Assembly (NCBI GenBank): GCA_049446715.1
Contig: JBMTQX010000009.1
Coordinates: 1-64,000 of the forward strand
From: Eutrophocola sp049446715
Lineage (GTDB): Bacteria; Pseudomonadota; Gammaproteobacteria; Pseudomonadales; Pseudohongiellaceae
Direction: 5' to 3'
DNA length: 64,000 bases
Under the pieces are notes generated by a model. The model searched no databases. It worked only from the letters and a program-made list of their open reading frames with translations, and had not been told where the DNA came from. A program made the position numbers and the translations under genes. This document shows, one piece after another, positions 23,843 through 32,863 of this stretch (position 1 is its first letter; every line of letters starts with the position of its first letter).

Positions 23843-24780
23843 TCATGCTCAAGCAAGCCCCCACTATCTGGCAGCAAATCAGGGTCCACCTGATCGTTGT
23901 CGTCGTCATCGCCCTGGTCATCCTGGCGTTCGATGCGGCCGCACAGGTCGGGGTGCGCTATATTCACCAGGAGCGTTCGCTCTATCGCAATATCGTGGTC
24001 ACCGAAGATTCCAGCCGCCGCTGCATGCGTTTCACCATCACCAGCCGCATCGGCCAGAACCAGAGCTGCCGCTATCTCGACCGGCCGGTGGAACTCGTGT
24101 TTCCCTATGCCAAGATGACGCTGTCGAGCCTGCTGGTGCAGGACAATCCCGAACGCATCCTGATTGTCGGCCTCGGCGGCGGCACCCTGCCGGACACCTA
24201 CAGCCGCCTGTTTCCCAATGCCGAGATCCTGATTTCCGAAATTGACGATGCCGTGTTCCGCGTGGCGCGCGACTATTTCGGCTTCGAGGAAACAGACAAG
24301 ATCCGCGTCGATGTCGGTGATGCCCGTGTCTTCATAAAACGTGCAGGACTGCGCGGGGAACAATATGACCTTGTCATTCTTGATGCCTTCAACGGTGAGT
24401 ACATTCCGGAACACCTGATGACAGTCGAGTTTCTGGAAGAAGTGAAAAAACTGCTGCCACCGGATGGCATGGTGGTGGCCAACACCTTTTCCACCAGCCG
24501 ACTGTTTGCCGCCGAGTCCAACACCTATTTTGAGGTGTTTGATGAAATTTACAGCATTCGCCTGCCCAACACCGGCAACCGGGTGGTCGTCGCTTCCATG
24601 CAGCCGCTCCCCGACCAGGACACCCTGGCCGACAGGGCGCCGGCATTCCAGGAGCGCCTGGCCCAGTTCGGCATGGACATCACCGAGTTCCCCCGCTACA
24701 TGAGTACAGAGGTGACCTGGGATGCCGATGAACGCATTCTCACCGACCAGTATTCACCGGCGAATCTGCTGAATAATTGA
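23839..24780 (+). CDS. Spermidine synthase-like methyltransferase-fold protein
   Basis: 313 residues. A membrane anchor (residues about 17-36) precedes a Rossmann domain: ILIVGLGGGTLPDTYSRLFP binds the nucleotide, ISEIDDAV carries the acidic ribose-binding residue, and DLVILDAFNGEYIPEHL follows. The order is that of the spermidine/putrescine aminopropyltransferase superfamily. Many members attached to membrane partners are not proven polyamine synthases, so the reaction is open. ATG 23839 is set by the ATGA overlap with the upstream membrane gene. Confidence 0.75.
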   Translation: MIMLKQAPTIWQQIRVHLIVVVVIALVILAFDAAAQVGVRYIHQERSLYRNIVVTEDSSRRCMRFTITSRIGQNQSCRYLDRPVELVFPYAKMTLSSLLVQDNPERILIVGLGGGTLPDTYSRLFPNAEILISEIDDAVFRVARDYFGFEETDKIRVDVGDARVFIKRAGLRGEQYDLVILDAFNGEYIPEHLMTVEFLEEVKKLLPPDGMVVANTFSTSRLFAAESNTYFEVFDEIYSIRLPNTGNRVVVASMQPLPDQDTLADRAPAFQERLAQFGMDITEFPRYMSTEVTWDADERILTDQYSPANLLNN

Positions 24781-24804
24781 GGCGCTGGCTGACGGCAGTC
24801 AGGA

Positions 24805-24836
24805 ATGTCGGCAAACGCTACGCTATGCCGACCTAC
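24805..24836 (-). repeat. REP, family 1, single copy
   Basis: On the minus strand it reads GTAGGTCGGCATAGCG, then TAGCGTTTGCCGACAT, which is close to the consensus. A weak TTTTATCC tail follows at about 24868. Confidence 0.75.
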
Positions 24837-24912
24837 AACACTTTCTATGTCGGCATGTTCTTAAGGTAACGTTTTATCCCCTTTTTAGCACTCACTGCCG
24901 AGACGGCGTGCC

Positions 24913-25844
24913 ATGAAACTGCCATTCGGCCCGACGCAGCTGAAGCTGGCCGTGGCCTTTTGTCTGATTTACTCCCTCTGGGGCTCGACCTACCTGGCGA
25001 TCCACTACGCCATTGAAACGATTTCGCCCTTCATGATGGCCGGTGTGCGCTTCAGCACGGCGGGGATTCTGCTTTATAGCGTCATGCGTTTTACCGGTGC
25101 GCCCAACCCTTCCCTGCGGCAATGGCTGAACCTGGCCGTGGTCGGCACCTTTCTCTTCCAGGGCGGCAATGGCCTGGTAGTGTGGGCAGAACAGTTCATC
25201 ACCTCGGGCCTGACAGCCCTGCTGGTATTGTTGCTGCCCCTCTGGCTGATCATGCTGGACTGGCTGTGGGCCGGCGGGCCGCCGCCAACCTAGAAAGGCA
25301 GTATCGGGATTTTCCTAGGCTTCATCGGAGTGGTGGTACTGATTGATCCGGTGCAGATCGCGGCCACGGGCATCGACCTGACCGGGGCACTGGGGGTGAT
25401 GTTTGCCTCGCTGTTATGGGCAACCGGCTCTATTTACTCGAAAAATTCACGCAACCAAAATCCATTTTCATGTCAGCTGCCTGCCAGATGTGTGGCGGCG
25501 GCATGGCCTTGCTGCTGACGGCTTTACTGACCGGAGCGTTCAACGACTTTGAACCGGTCGCCGTTTCGCTGGTGTCATTGTCAGCTTTCACCTACCTGGT
25601 AATTTTCGGCCCCATGGTCGCCATCTCGTCCTATGTCTGGCTGTTGCAGAATGCTTCTGCGGCCAGTGTCTCGACCTATGCCTTTGTGAATCCGGCCGTG
25701 GCGATCTTCCTGGGCTGCCTCATGCAGACTGAAAAGATCAATGCCCATATCATCCTGGGCGCCGCGATTACCCTGCCCGGTGTGGTGCTGGTGATCAGTG
25801 CGCAAAACAGGCGTCTGGCAAAAGACCAGGGCGAAACAGACTGA
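24913..25844 (+). pseudogene. DMT/EamA-family transporter, broken by stop and frameshift
   Basis: The first part (126 residues from ATG 24913; YSLWGSTYLAIHYAIETISP, FLFQGGNGLVVWAEQFI) is a typical EamA repeat and stops at TAG 25291-25293, probably a former Trp. The same frame continues with KGSIGIFLGFIGVVVLIDP as far as about 25440. The C-terminal EamA repeat (SIFMSAACQMCGGG, NASAASVSTYAFVNPAVAI, VLVISAQ) is in a different frame, joined near the AAAAATTC run at 25440-25448. Two independent lesions argue for a true pseudogene. The ancestral protein was an inner-membrane drug/metabolite exporter. Confidence 0.85.
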
Positions 25845-25846
25845 CC

Positions 25847-26080
25847 TCAGGAGGCCGCTTTGGCCTCGTCACCTGCCGGACCGTAGAAAAACACCCAGGT
25901 CGAAAAGTCGTCTGTGAAATCCTCGAAACGATGGTTTGCCCCGGCGGGCACGAAAATACAGGTGCCAGCACTGACGGTCTGACGCGTGCCGGCATCAACA
26001 AAATATCCCGAGCCTGTGACGATCACATAAATCTCGTCACGATTATGGGGGCTGTTGCCGGTCGCTGCCCTGCGGGGCAT
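25847..26080 (-). pseudogene. Cupin-domain protein, probably frameshifted at its N terminus
   Basis: From ATG 26080, 77 residues contain HNRDEIYVIVTGSGYF and FVPAGANHRFEDF, the two cupin motifs with metal-binding His/Glu residues. The upstream part expected in this family (VIIERYAPQGSDRQQP) is encoded just before, in another frame. The two join at a run of five G on the plus strand (26047-26051), where one base fewer would fuse them. No good start lies upstream. A short functional cupin from 26080 is possible but would lack the first strand. Confidence 0.6.
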
Positions 26081-26092
26081 AACGTTCGATGA

Positions 26093-26392
26093 TTACTTCT
26101 TGCCGCCCGGGTTGGTGGCACTGCCCCACAGGGTGGCTACAGCGCGGTCGGTACCCAGCAGGCCGATAATGAGGCAAACAAAGCCCACACCAAAAAACAC
26201 GATCACCGGCAGGACGCCGGCGAAGTCGCCTTTCTGCAAGGAAAAATACAGTGAGCCGAGGGACAGGCTGATAAACAGCATGCCGACGATGAGCAGGATT
26301 TTTCGGCTCGAGGCCTTGTAGCTGTAAGGTCCCTCGCCCTTTTCAAAACGACCGAGAATGAACCAGAAGACCCGGGTAAAGAATGCTTTCAT
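26093..26392 (-). CDS. Small membrane protein of unknown function
   Basis: 99 residues with hydrophobic segments at about 3-13, 30-52 and 60-80. N-terminal MKAFFTRVFWFILGRFEKGE and a C-terminal NPGGKK are notable. I do not recognise a named family. It overlaps the possible upstream end of the cupin frame and lies 24 bases downstream of the PLA2-like lipoprotein gene on the same strand, so the genes may be co-transcribed. Confidence 0.6.
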   Translation of the reverse strand: MKAFFTRVFWFILGRFEKGEGPYSYKASSRKILLIVGMLFISLSLGSLYFSLQKGDFAGVLPVIVFFGVGFVCLIIGLLGTDRAVATLWGSATNPGGKK

Positions 26393-26416
26393 GATCTCAT
26401 GACTGTTGTTTTGTTG

Positions 26417-26854
26417 TTAGTGTTGTCCGGTGCCGGCAGACAGGTTCTCCACCTGCTGACGTTCAATGTCTGTTAATGCGCGATAACCGCGTGGCCATGG
26501 CCAACCATAACCCCAGCGGAACCGGGTCGGCAAATACGGTGTGCCGCCTACCCGCACTCCCGCCAGCATGAGGACGGCAATTTCCGGTTCCCCGACAGCA
26601 TCGACACAGTCGCGCAGGGCATTGTCAGCCGCCTCGCGCTCGGCATAGGTGGCGCCCTGCCAGTAGGCCCGATCATGTGCGGTACAACATTGCAGCCACA
26701 AGGTGCGCTGCGACAGGGTACCGTCCGGAAAGGCACTGCAGCCGTCATTGGTGAACGGCTGCAATTCCGCGTTGGCCTGGCACGCCGACAGCGGCAGGGT
26801 GCAGGCTGCCACCCATGGCAGCAAGCCTGCATGGCGACGGGCGGGCTTTACCAA
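26417..26854 (-). CDS. Lipoprotein with phospholipase-A2-like CCxxHDxxYW motif
   Basis: 145 residues from a TTG that overlaps the end of the M13 peptidase gene by seven bases. The signal ends LPLSAC, a lipobox, so the mature protein would be lipidated at Cys25. DGCSAFPDG is followed by LQCCTAHDRAYW, the Cys-Cys-x-x-His-Asp pattern seen in phospholipase A2 active sites, and later FRWGYGWPWPRGY. Catalytic lipase activity is not proven. Overlap with the peptidase gene implies translational coupling. Confidence 0.65.
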   Translation of the reverse strand: MVKPARRHAGLLPWVAACTLPLSACQANAELQPFTNDGCSAFPDGTLSQRTLWLQCCTAHDRAYWQGATYAEREAADNALRDCVDAVGEPEIAVLMLAGVRVGGTPYLPTRFRWGYGWPWPRGYRALTDIERQQVENLSAGTGQH

Positions 26855-28938
26855 ATCTTGACCCGTTCTTCCGGCGGCAGGTACAGCGCATCGTTCGGCT
26901 GCACATCAAAGGCGTCATACCAGACATCGAAATTACGCACGATGCCGTTCACGCGTGCTTCGCTGTGGGAGTGCGGATCCGAGGTTATGCGCATCTCCAG
27001 GTTTTCGTCACGGTACAAACGACGCCAGACCTGGGCCCAGCCCATGAAGAAACGCTGATCACCGGTGAGACCGTCTATGACCGGTGCCTCTGCACCGTTG
27101 AGCGACATCTTGTAGGCTTTATAGGCTACGGCCAGGCCGGACAGGTCACCGATGTTTTCGCCGAGCGTGAATTCACCGTTGAGGAACTTGCCCGGCAACA
27201 CTTCAAACTGGTTGTACTGGGCGACCAGTGCCCCGGCACGTTCGGCGAAGGCCTCGGCATCCGCCTCGGTCCACCAGTCACGCAGATTGCCATCGCCATC
27301 GGACTTGCGGCCCTGGTCATCAAAACCATGGCTGAATTCGTGGCCAATCACCGCACCAATACCACCGTAGTTGACGGCGTCTTCCGCCTCGACATTGAAA
27401 AACGGTGGCTGCAGGATGGCAGCCGGAAACACGATCTCGTTCATCGGCGGGTTGTAGTAGGCATTGACAGTATAGGGCGTCATGAACCACTCGGTGCGAT
27501 CTATCGGGCTGCCGAGCTTGGCCTGTTCGCGTTCATGCTCGACCCGGCGCGACCGCAGCACGTTGCCGACCAGGTCATCGGGGGCGACGGTTAATGGAGA
27601 ATAATCCTTCCACTGGTCGGGATAACCTATCTTGGTGGTGAACTTGGCCAGCTTGCCCTGGGCCTCGGCCTTGGTGGCAGCGGTCATCCACGGCAGCTCA
27701 TCAATCCCGACACGGAAGGCCTCGCGCAGGTTTTCCACGAGTACGTCCATGCGGCGTTTGGCCTCGTCCTGGAAATGCTCCTCCACGTACAGACGGCCGA
27801 CCACTTCCCCGAGGGCGGCATCAACGGTGTCGACACCGCGTTTCCAGCGCGGGCGCATTTCTTCCAGTCCGCCCAGCGTCTGGCCCTCGAAGGCAAACTG
27901 GGCCTGCACGAAATCATCGCTCAAGTAACCGGCCAGGGAGTCGACCAGCTTGAAGCTCGTGTAGTCCTGCCACTGCTGCAGAGTGATGTCGTTCCAGATC
28001 CCGTTCAGGCCTGCGATATAGCTGGGCTGGCGAATCACGTAGGTCGTTTCGGTGATGCCCAGGGCAGTCAGAAAGGCACTCCAATCCATGTCCGGTGCCA
28101 GGCCGGCGAGTTCGTCCTGGCTCATCTTGTTGTAGGTCAGTTCGCGCTGCCGATTCTGCACACGATCCCAATGCTGACCGGCAATCAGGAATTCAATGGC
28201 CAGTACGGAGAGGGCGGCTTCCGAGGCGCGGGGATAATCCGCCAGGGTCAGCACCTGTTCGATATAGGCGGCATAGGCATCGCGGGCTTCCTGGTGCGTA
28301 GCATCGTCTTCGGACAGGTACCAGTCACGATCCGGCAGACCCAGTCCCCACTGCGACAGGTAACTGATGTACTGGTCCGACTGCATGGCATCGTTATCGA
28401 CATAGACACCCACCGGCATCTGCACACTGATGTGGTTCAGCTCCGCCATCTTGATGAGCATGGCATCCTTGTCGGGGACAGCTGCGATCTCTGCCAGCAG
28501 TGGCTGCAGTGGCGCCGCGCCAAGGGTTTCGATAGCGGCCTCGTCCATGAAGCTAGTGTAGAAGTCACCCACCTTCTGGGTGTCGGTGCCGGGGGCGGCA
28601 TCCTGGCCGGCGGCTGCTTCGATGATCTCGCGCAAGCTGGCTTCGGCTTCATCGGCCAGTATGGTGAAGGAGCCGTAGTTGGATTTATCTGAGGGTATGG
28701 GCGTGGCATTCAGCCAGACACCATTCACATAGGCGTAAAAATCATCGCCGGGAGCCAGATTGGTGTCGATGTACTGGATATCGATGCCGGAACCCAGTGC
28801 TGGCTCGGCCGACATCACCGGAGCAGGTGCCGCGGCTTGCGGCGCGGACGTTTCCTCAGCAGAACAGCCGGCCAGCAAGGCCGCAAACAACAAGGCTGGT
28901 CCTGCCAAAGTCGCTCGGCAGTTGAAATCAATCGTCAT
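26848..28938 (-). CDS. pepO: M13-family zinc metallopeptidase (PepO/neprilysin-like) lipoprotein
   Basis: 696 residues. A lipoprotein signal (lipobox LLAGC, Cys25) precedes the M13 N domain (residues about 55-430) and the peptidase domain. The catalytic zinc motif is VIGHEFSHGFDDQG (HExxH), with NAYYNPPMNEIVFPAAIL before it and GENIGDLSG supplying the third zinc ligand. The C terminus ends with the typical LYLPPEERVKIW. M13 enzymes cut peptides of up to ~40 residues. It would act on the periplasmic or outer face of an envelope membrane. Confidence 0.93.
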   Translation of the reverse strand: MTIDFNCRATLAGPALLFAALLAGCSAEETSAPQAAAPAPVMSAEPALGSGIDIQYIDTNLAPGDDFYAYVNGVWLNATPIPSDKSNYGSFTILADEAEASLREIIEAAAGQDAAPGTDTQKVGDFYTSFMDEAAIETLGAAPLQPLLAEIAAVPDKDAMLIKMAELNHISVQMPVGVYVDNDAMQSDQYISYLSQWGLGLPDRDWYLSEDDATHQEARDAYAAYIEQVLTLADYPRASEAALSVLAIEFLIAGQHWDRVQNRQRELTYNKMSQDELAGLAPDMDWSAFLTALGITETTYVIRQPSYIAGLNGIWNDITLQQWQDYTSFKLVDSLAGYLSDDFVQAQFAFEGQTLGGLEEMRPRWKRGVDTVDAALGEVVGRLYVEEHFQDEAKRRMDVLVENLREAFRVGIDELPWMTAATKAEAQGKLAKFTTKIGYPDQWKDYSPLTVAPDDLVGNVLRSRRVEHEREQAKLGSPIDRTEWFMTPYTVNAYYNPPMNEIVFPAAILQPPFFNVEAEDAVNYGGIGAVIGHEFSHGFDDQGRKSDGDGNLRDWWTEADAEAFAERAGALVAQYNQFEVLPGKFLNGEFTLGENIGDLSGLAVAYKAYKMSLNGAEAPVIDGLTGDQRFFMGWAQVWRRLYRDENLEMRITSDPHSHSEARVNGIVRNFDVWYDAFDVQPNDALYLPPEERVKIW

Positions 28939-29174
28939 GGCACAGTCTCCTGGATCGATACATTCGGGTTAGCGGGTATTGCGGAAAACTCTTCGCCGCT
29001 CAGGCGTAAAAAAAGACAGGTCGACCAGTATATAGCGAGCACTTTGCCCACTTCAAACCGGGCAATCCCGGTCGCAAAAATAGCCATATCTAAATGAATT
29101 TGCTCAATATTTTATGATTTAGAAAAATTTGGGAAAATCTCATTCCCACTGTGATCCGGGGCTGACGGGCACGC

Positions 29175-29315
29175 GTAAAAAGAGTTCCGGTGATTAGTAG
29201 GTCTCTAATCCGGTAGACAGCTTGATCCAGCCGGCTCTCTTCCCTCATGCCGATATCAAGCTCTCGTAAAACGTCCCCGCCTATGCCCTGTCCTCCCCGG
29301 ACAGGGCATTTTTTT
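29175..29315 (+). ncRNA. Candidate small RNA ending in an orphan terminator
   Basis: A hairpin CCG...GATTAG/CTAATC...CGG (29187-29213) is followed 70 bases later by a perfect terminator on the plus strand. All neighbouring genes for over 2 kb upstream (pepO and others) are on the minus strand, and orn to the right is also minus, so no known plus-strand gene uses this terminator. A small RNA transcript of roughly 100-200 nt is the simplest reading. No convincing promoter was found, so the 5' end is unknown. The rest of the gap 28939-29334 shows no gene. Confidence 0.35.
29284..29315 (+). terminator. Strong rho-independent terminator (plus strand)
   Basis: A ten-base perfect stem TGCCCTGTCC/GGACAGGGCA (29284-29293, 29299-29308) with a five-base loop is followed by seven T. 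Confidence 0.85.
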
Positions 29316-29334
29316 GGCCGGGTGTTTTTCCGGA

Positions 29335-29892
29335 TCAGCCGGGCGTGCGCTGTGTGTTGAAAAAATGCTCGCGGTAATGCCGCAGTTCGGCAATGGAGTC
29401 ACGGATATCTTCCAGCGCCTGGTGGGAACTGGCCTTCTTGAAGCCGTCAGCTATATCCGGGCGCCAGCGCTTGGCGAGCTCCTTGACCGAACTGACGTCA
29501 AGATTGCGGTAATGAAAGAAGGCTTCCAGCGACGGCATGTAGCGCGCCAGGAAACGCCGGTCCTGGCAGATGCTGTTGCCGCACATGGGAGAAAAGCCGG
29601 GTTCGCAGTACTGGCTGAGAAATTTCAGCGTGGTCTGTTCGGCTTCACTTTCGTTGTAGGGGCTGTGCTTGACACGCTCGATGAGGCCGGAGGCGCCATG
29701 GTGACGCTGGTTCCAGTCATCCATGCCCGCCATGATCGTGACTGACTGGTGAATGGCATGCACCGGTCCTTCGGCCACAACCTGAAGGTCAGTGTTGGTG
29801 ACAATGGTCGCAATCTCGATGATGCGATCGGTTTCAGGGCTCAGACCTGTCATCTCCAGGTCGATCCAGATCAGGTGCTGCCTTTTATCCAT
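29335..29892 (-). CDS. orn: Oligoribonuclease
   Basis: 185 residues. Orn degrades 2-5-nt RNAs, including pGpG from c-di-GMP breakdown. The DEDD exonuclease residues are visible in WIDLEMTGLSPETDRIIEIA, MCGNSICQDRRFL and HQALEDIRDSI. ATG 29892 matches the family N terminus (MDKRQHLIWIDLEMTG). It is divergent from rsgA with 129 bases between, as in many gammaproteobacteria. It fits with the FimX-like c-di-GMP gene 7 kb away. Confidence 0.96.
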   Translation of the reverse strand: MDKRQHLIWIDLEMTGLSPETDRIIEIATIVTNTDLQVVAEGPVHAIHQSVTIMAGMDDWNQRHHGASGLIERVKHSPYNESEAEQTTLKFLSQYCEPGFSPMCGNSICQDRRFLARYMPSLEAFFHYRNLDVSSVKELAKRWRPDIADGFKKASSHQALEDIRDSIAELRHYREHFFNTQRTPG

Positions 29893-30021
29893 AGAATCCC
29901 AGCCTGTGCTTCTTATATACTGCCTGAATGCTGCTTGTATATTGCCAGTTAACCACGTTGATTGTAGCAAAGAAGCTCTTGAAGATACCGCCCGCCTGCC
30001 AAAATCTGCTGACATCCCTGC

Positions 30022-31041
30022 ATGAAAAAAAAGCAGCTTAATCGCCGCCAGCTGTGGCGTATCCGCAAAATGCAAGAAGCTTATGCCGACCGGGCCGCGA
30101 AACAGGAAGCCCGTCTGCAAACCACACTCAGTGGTGCCGAACTCGGCAGTGAACAACAGGGCATCGTCATTTCCAATTTTGGCCAGCAGCTGGATATCGA
30201 AGCCCTAGAAGGCCCGCGCCAGGGCGACATCTTTCGCTGTTTCCAGCGCTCCAACCTCGAACAACTGGTGACCGGTGACTACGTGATCTGGCAGGAAGGC
30301 GATCCTGTCGGTGTCGTCATTGCCGCCCTGCCGCGGCAGAACTTTCTCGAACGTCCGACCGGCATGGGGGAATTGCGACCGGTTGCGGCCAACATCGACC
30401 AGATCGTAATCGTCATTGCACCGTTGCCGGAACCCTTTGCCAACTTGGTGGATCGCTACCTGGTGGCCGCCGAACATTACGGGCTTGCCCCACTGCTGCT
30501 ACTCAACAAATCCGATTTGATCAATGATGACAACCGGGCAGCCTTGTCAGCCCTGCTGTCGACCTATCGCGACATTGGTTACCCGGTGCTAGAGGTGTCC
30601 AGTCGTCACGGTGATGGCATGATGGCGCTGCGGGAGTTGCTGGATGACCGGACATCCGTCTTTGTTGGCCAGTCCGGAGTCGGCAAGTCGGCCCTGATCA
30701 ATCACCTGCTGCCGGGCACCAACACCCTGGAAGGCGCCTTGTCCGAAGCCGGCGACAAGGGCCGGCATACCACTACGTCGGCACGGCTGTTTCATTTTCC
30801 CGATGGCGGCGATCTCATCGATTCTCCCGGCATCCGTGAATTTCACCTGGAGCACCTGGACGAGGAAACCCTGGAAAACGGCTTTATCGAGTTCAGGCTC
30901 TTTCTCGGTCACTGCAAGTTTCGCGATTGCCGGCATGAACATGAGCCTGGCTGCCGCCTGAAACAGGCCGTTGAAAACGGCGAGATCAGCGCGCACCGCA
31001 TCGACAGTTTTCGGCTTATCCGCAACACCATCACCTCGTGA
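30022..31041 (+). CDS. rsgA: Small ribosomal subunit biogenesis GTPase RsgA
   Basis: 339 residues. RsgA (YjeQ) is a circularly permuted GTPase that checks 30S assembly. The OB domain (residues about 45-105) comes first; the permuted G motifs then appear as LLLNKSDL (G4), FVGQSGVGKSALIN (G1) and DSPGIREF (G3). A zinc-binding C terminus has CKFRDCRHEHEPGC. The N-terminal basic tail KKKQLNRRQLWRIRKMQ is typical. Confidence 0.96.
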   Translation: MKKKQLNRRQLWRIRKMQEAYADRAAKQEARLQTTLSGAELGSEQQGIVISNFGQQLDIEALEGPRQGDIFRCFQRSNLEQLVTGDYVIWQEGDPVGVVIAALPRQNFLERPTGMGELRPVAANIDQIVIVIAPLPEPFANLVDRYLVAAEHYGLAPLLLLNKSDLINDDNRAALSALLSTYRDIGYPVLEVSSRHGDGMMALRELLDDRTSVFVGQSGVGKSALINHLLPGTNTLEGALSEAGDKGRHTTTSARLFHFPDGGDLIDSPGIREFHLEHLDEETLENGFIEFRLFLGHCKFRDCRHEHEPGCRLKQAVENGEISAHRIDSFRLIRNTITS

Positions 31042-31109
31042 ATAGCGCTGTGCTTTTCGCGAACGCGGCACGAATCGGTTAAAATCTATTCTTTTCTTCG
31101 GACACTGTC

Positions 31110-31922
31110 ATGGCACTGGATCTCGACCTCATCATTGAACCGCAAACCCTGGAAGACCTGCTGGGCAACGACAACCTGCTGATCGTGGATGTTTCCCAGG
31201 CTGCCACCTATGCCCAGGCCCATGTCCTGGGTGCCGTGCATGTGGACCCCCAGGAACTGGTGAAAGGCACTCCGCCTGCGCCGGGCAAACTGCCGGACAA
31301 GGCCAGCCTGGAAGCGCTGTTCTCCCGCATCGGTTACAGCCCCGACAAGCATATCGTTACCTACGATGACGAGGGTGGTGGCTGGGCCGGACGCTTTATC
31401 TGGACACTCGACATCATTGGTCACCAGGGCTATTCCTACCTGAACGGTGGCATCCACGCCTGGTACAAGGAAGGCCACCCGACAGAGAACACCCCAGTTG
31501 AAGCGACACCAACTGATGTCAGTATTGAGCTAGACATGTCATTCAATGCCTCCCTGGAGGAAGTGCTGGCGTCACTGGATGATGACAACACCAAAATCTG
31601 GGACGCACGCAGTCATGAGGAGTACATCGGCACCAAACTGTCCTCCCAACGTGGCGGCCATATCCCGGGCGCCATCAACCTGGACTGGCTGCACACCATG
31701 GATCGGGCACTCAACCTGCGCCTGCTGCCGCTGGAAGCCCTGCGCAGCAAATTACAGGAGCTTGGTATTACAGCAGGCAACCAGATCATCACCCATTGCC
31801 AGACCCATCATCGCTCAGGACTGACTTTCCTGATCGCGAAGGCTCTCGGTTTCCAGGTGCGCGCCTATGACGGCTCGTGGTCGGAATGGGGCAACCTGCC
31901 GGATACGCCGATTGAAACCTGA
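31110..31922 (+). CDS. rhdA: Thiosulfate sulfurtransferase (RhdA-like rhodanese)
   Basis: 270 residues with two rhodanese domains. The second bears the active-site loop CQTHHRSG, the same loop as in RhdA of Azotobacter and Pseudomonas, while the first lacks a catalytic Cys. It transfers sulfane sulfur, for example from thiosulfate to cyanide. It precedes psd by 54 bases; rhdA-psd adjacency is known from Pseudomonas. Confidence 0.88.
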   Translation: MALDLDLIIEPQTLEDLLGNDNLLIVDVSQAATYAQAHVLGAVHVDPQELVKGTPPAPGKLPDKASLEALFSRIGYSPDKHIVTYDDEGGGWAGRFIWTLDIIGHQGYSYLNGGIHAWYKEGHPTENTPVEATPTDVSIELDMSFNASLEEVLASLDDDNTKIWDARSHEEYIGTKLSSQRGGHIPGAINLDWLHTMDRALNLRLLPLEALRSKLQELGITAGNQIITHCQTHHRSGLTFLIAKALGFQVRAYDGSWSEWGNLPDTPIET

Positions 31923-31976
31923 TCACAAGGCCGCGAATATTCTTTCCGACTCGACGATCACACACCGGTACCTGCC

Positions 31977-32846
31977 ATGAAAACCCTGTTCATACTTTTC
32001 CAGTACCTGGTGCCCCAGCATCTGCTTTCGCGCCTGATCGGCAAGCTCGCCAATGCACGCACACCCTGGCTGAAAAACCTGCTGATTCGGCGTTTTATCC
32101 TGCGCTACGGCGTGAACATGCAAGAAGCTGCTGAGGAGAACCCGGAGCACTATGCCTGCTTCAATGATTTCTTCACCCGTGAACTCAAGCCCGGTGTCCG
32201 CCCTGTCGATAACAGCGCGCACAGCATTGTCAGTCCGGCAGACGGCGTGATCAGTGCCGCCGGTGACATCACGGCAGACAGTATTTTCCAGGCCAAGGGC
32301 AAGGCCTTTTCGCTGACTGCACTGCTCGGCGGGTCTGGGGATGCCGCCAGGCCTTTCCAGGAAGGGTCATTTGTCACAGTTTACCTGTCACCCAGGGATT
32401 ATCACCGCGTGCACATGCCCTGCGCCGGCACTCTGAAAAAAATGATCTACGTACCCGGCAAGCTGTTCTCGGTCAACCAGACCACGGCTGAAAATATCGA
32501 CAACCTGTTTGCCCGCAACGAACGTGTGGTCTGCTTCTATGATACCGATGCCGGGCCGATGGCGCTGGTGCTGGTCGGGGCCATGATTGTGGCGGGTATT
32601 GAAACGGTCTGGGCCATGCAGGTAGCGCCTGCCAGTCATGGCCTGAGCGAGACCGGCTATGAGCAGCAGCATCCGCCGCTGGAGTTTGGCAAAGCCGAAG
32701 AGATGGGACGCTTCAAACTGGGGTCTACTGCCATCGTACTGTTTGGTCCGGGGGCGGTGCGCTGGGCTGCCGATCTTGAGAGTGACCGGCCGGTGAACAT
32801 GGGCGAAGCCATTGGCGAGCTGACGCCAGCATCACGGCAGGTTTAG
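31977..32846 (+). CDS. psd: Phosphatidylserine decarboxylase
   Basis: 289 residues. Makes phosphatidylethanolamine at the inner membrane. The proenzyme cleaves itself at a Gly-Ser bond to form a pyruvoyl cofactor; the site is KLGSTAIVLF near residue 240. YLSPRDYHRVHMP and ENERVV-like FARNERVVCFYDT are also typical. Start ATG 31977 gives the usual length. Confidence 0.96.
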   Translation: MKTLFILFQYLVPQHLLSRLIGKLANARTPWLKNLLIRRFILRYGVNMQEAAEENPEHYACFNDFFTRELKPGVRPVDNSAHSIVSPADGVISAAGDITADSIFQAKGKAFSLTALLGGSGDAARPFQEGSFVTVYLSPRDYHRVHMPCAGTLKKMIYVPGKLFSVNQTTAENIDNLFARNERVVCFYDTDAGPMALVLVGAMIVAGIETVWAMQVAPASHGLSETGYEQQHPPLEFGKAEEMGRFKLGSTAIVLFGPGAVRWAADLESDRPVNMGEAIGELTPASRQV

Positions 32847-32863
32847 CCAGGAAATTTCGGCGT

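Noticed and set aside
2820..24836. GTAG palindromes as a CRISPR array
   Set aside because: The units are dispersed between genes, palindromic and in facing pairs, with no regular spacers and no cas genes.
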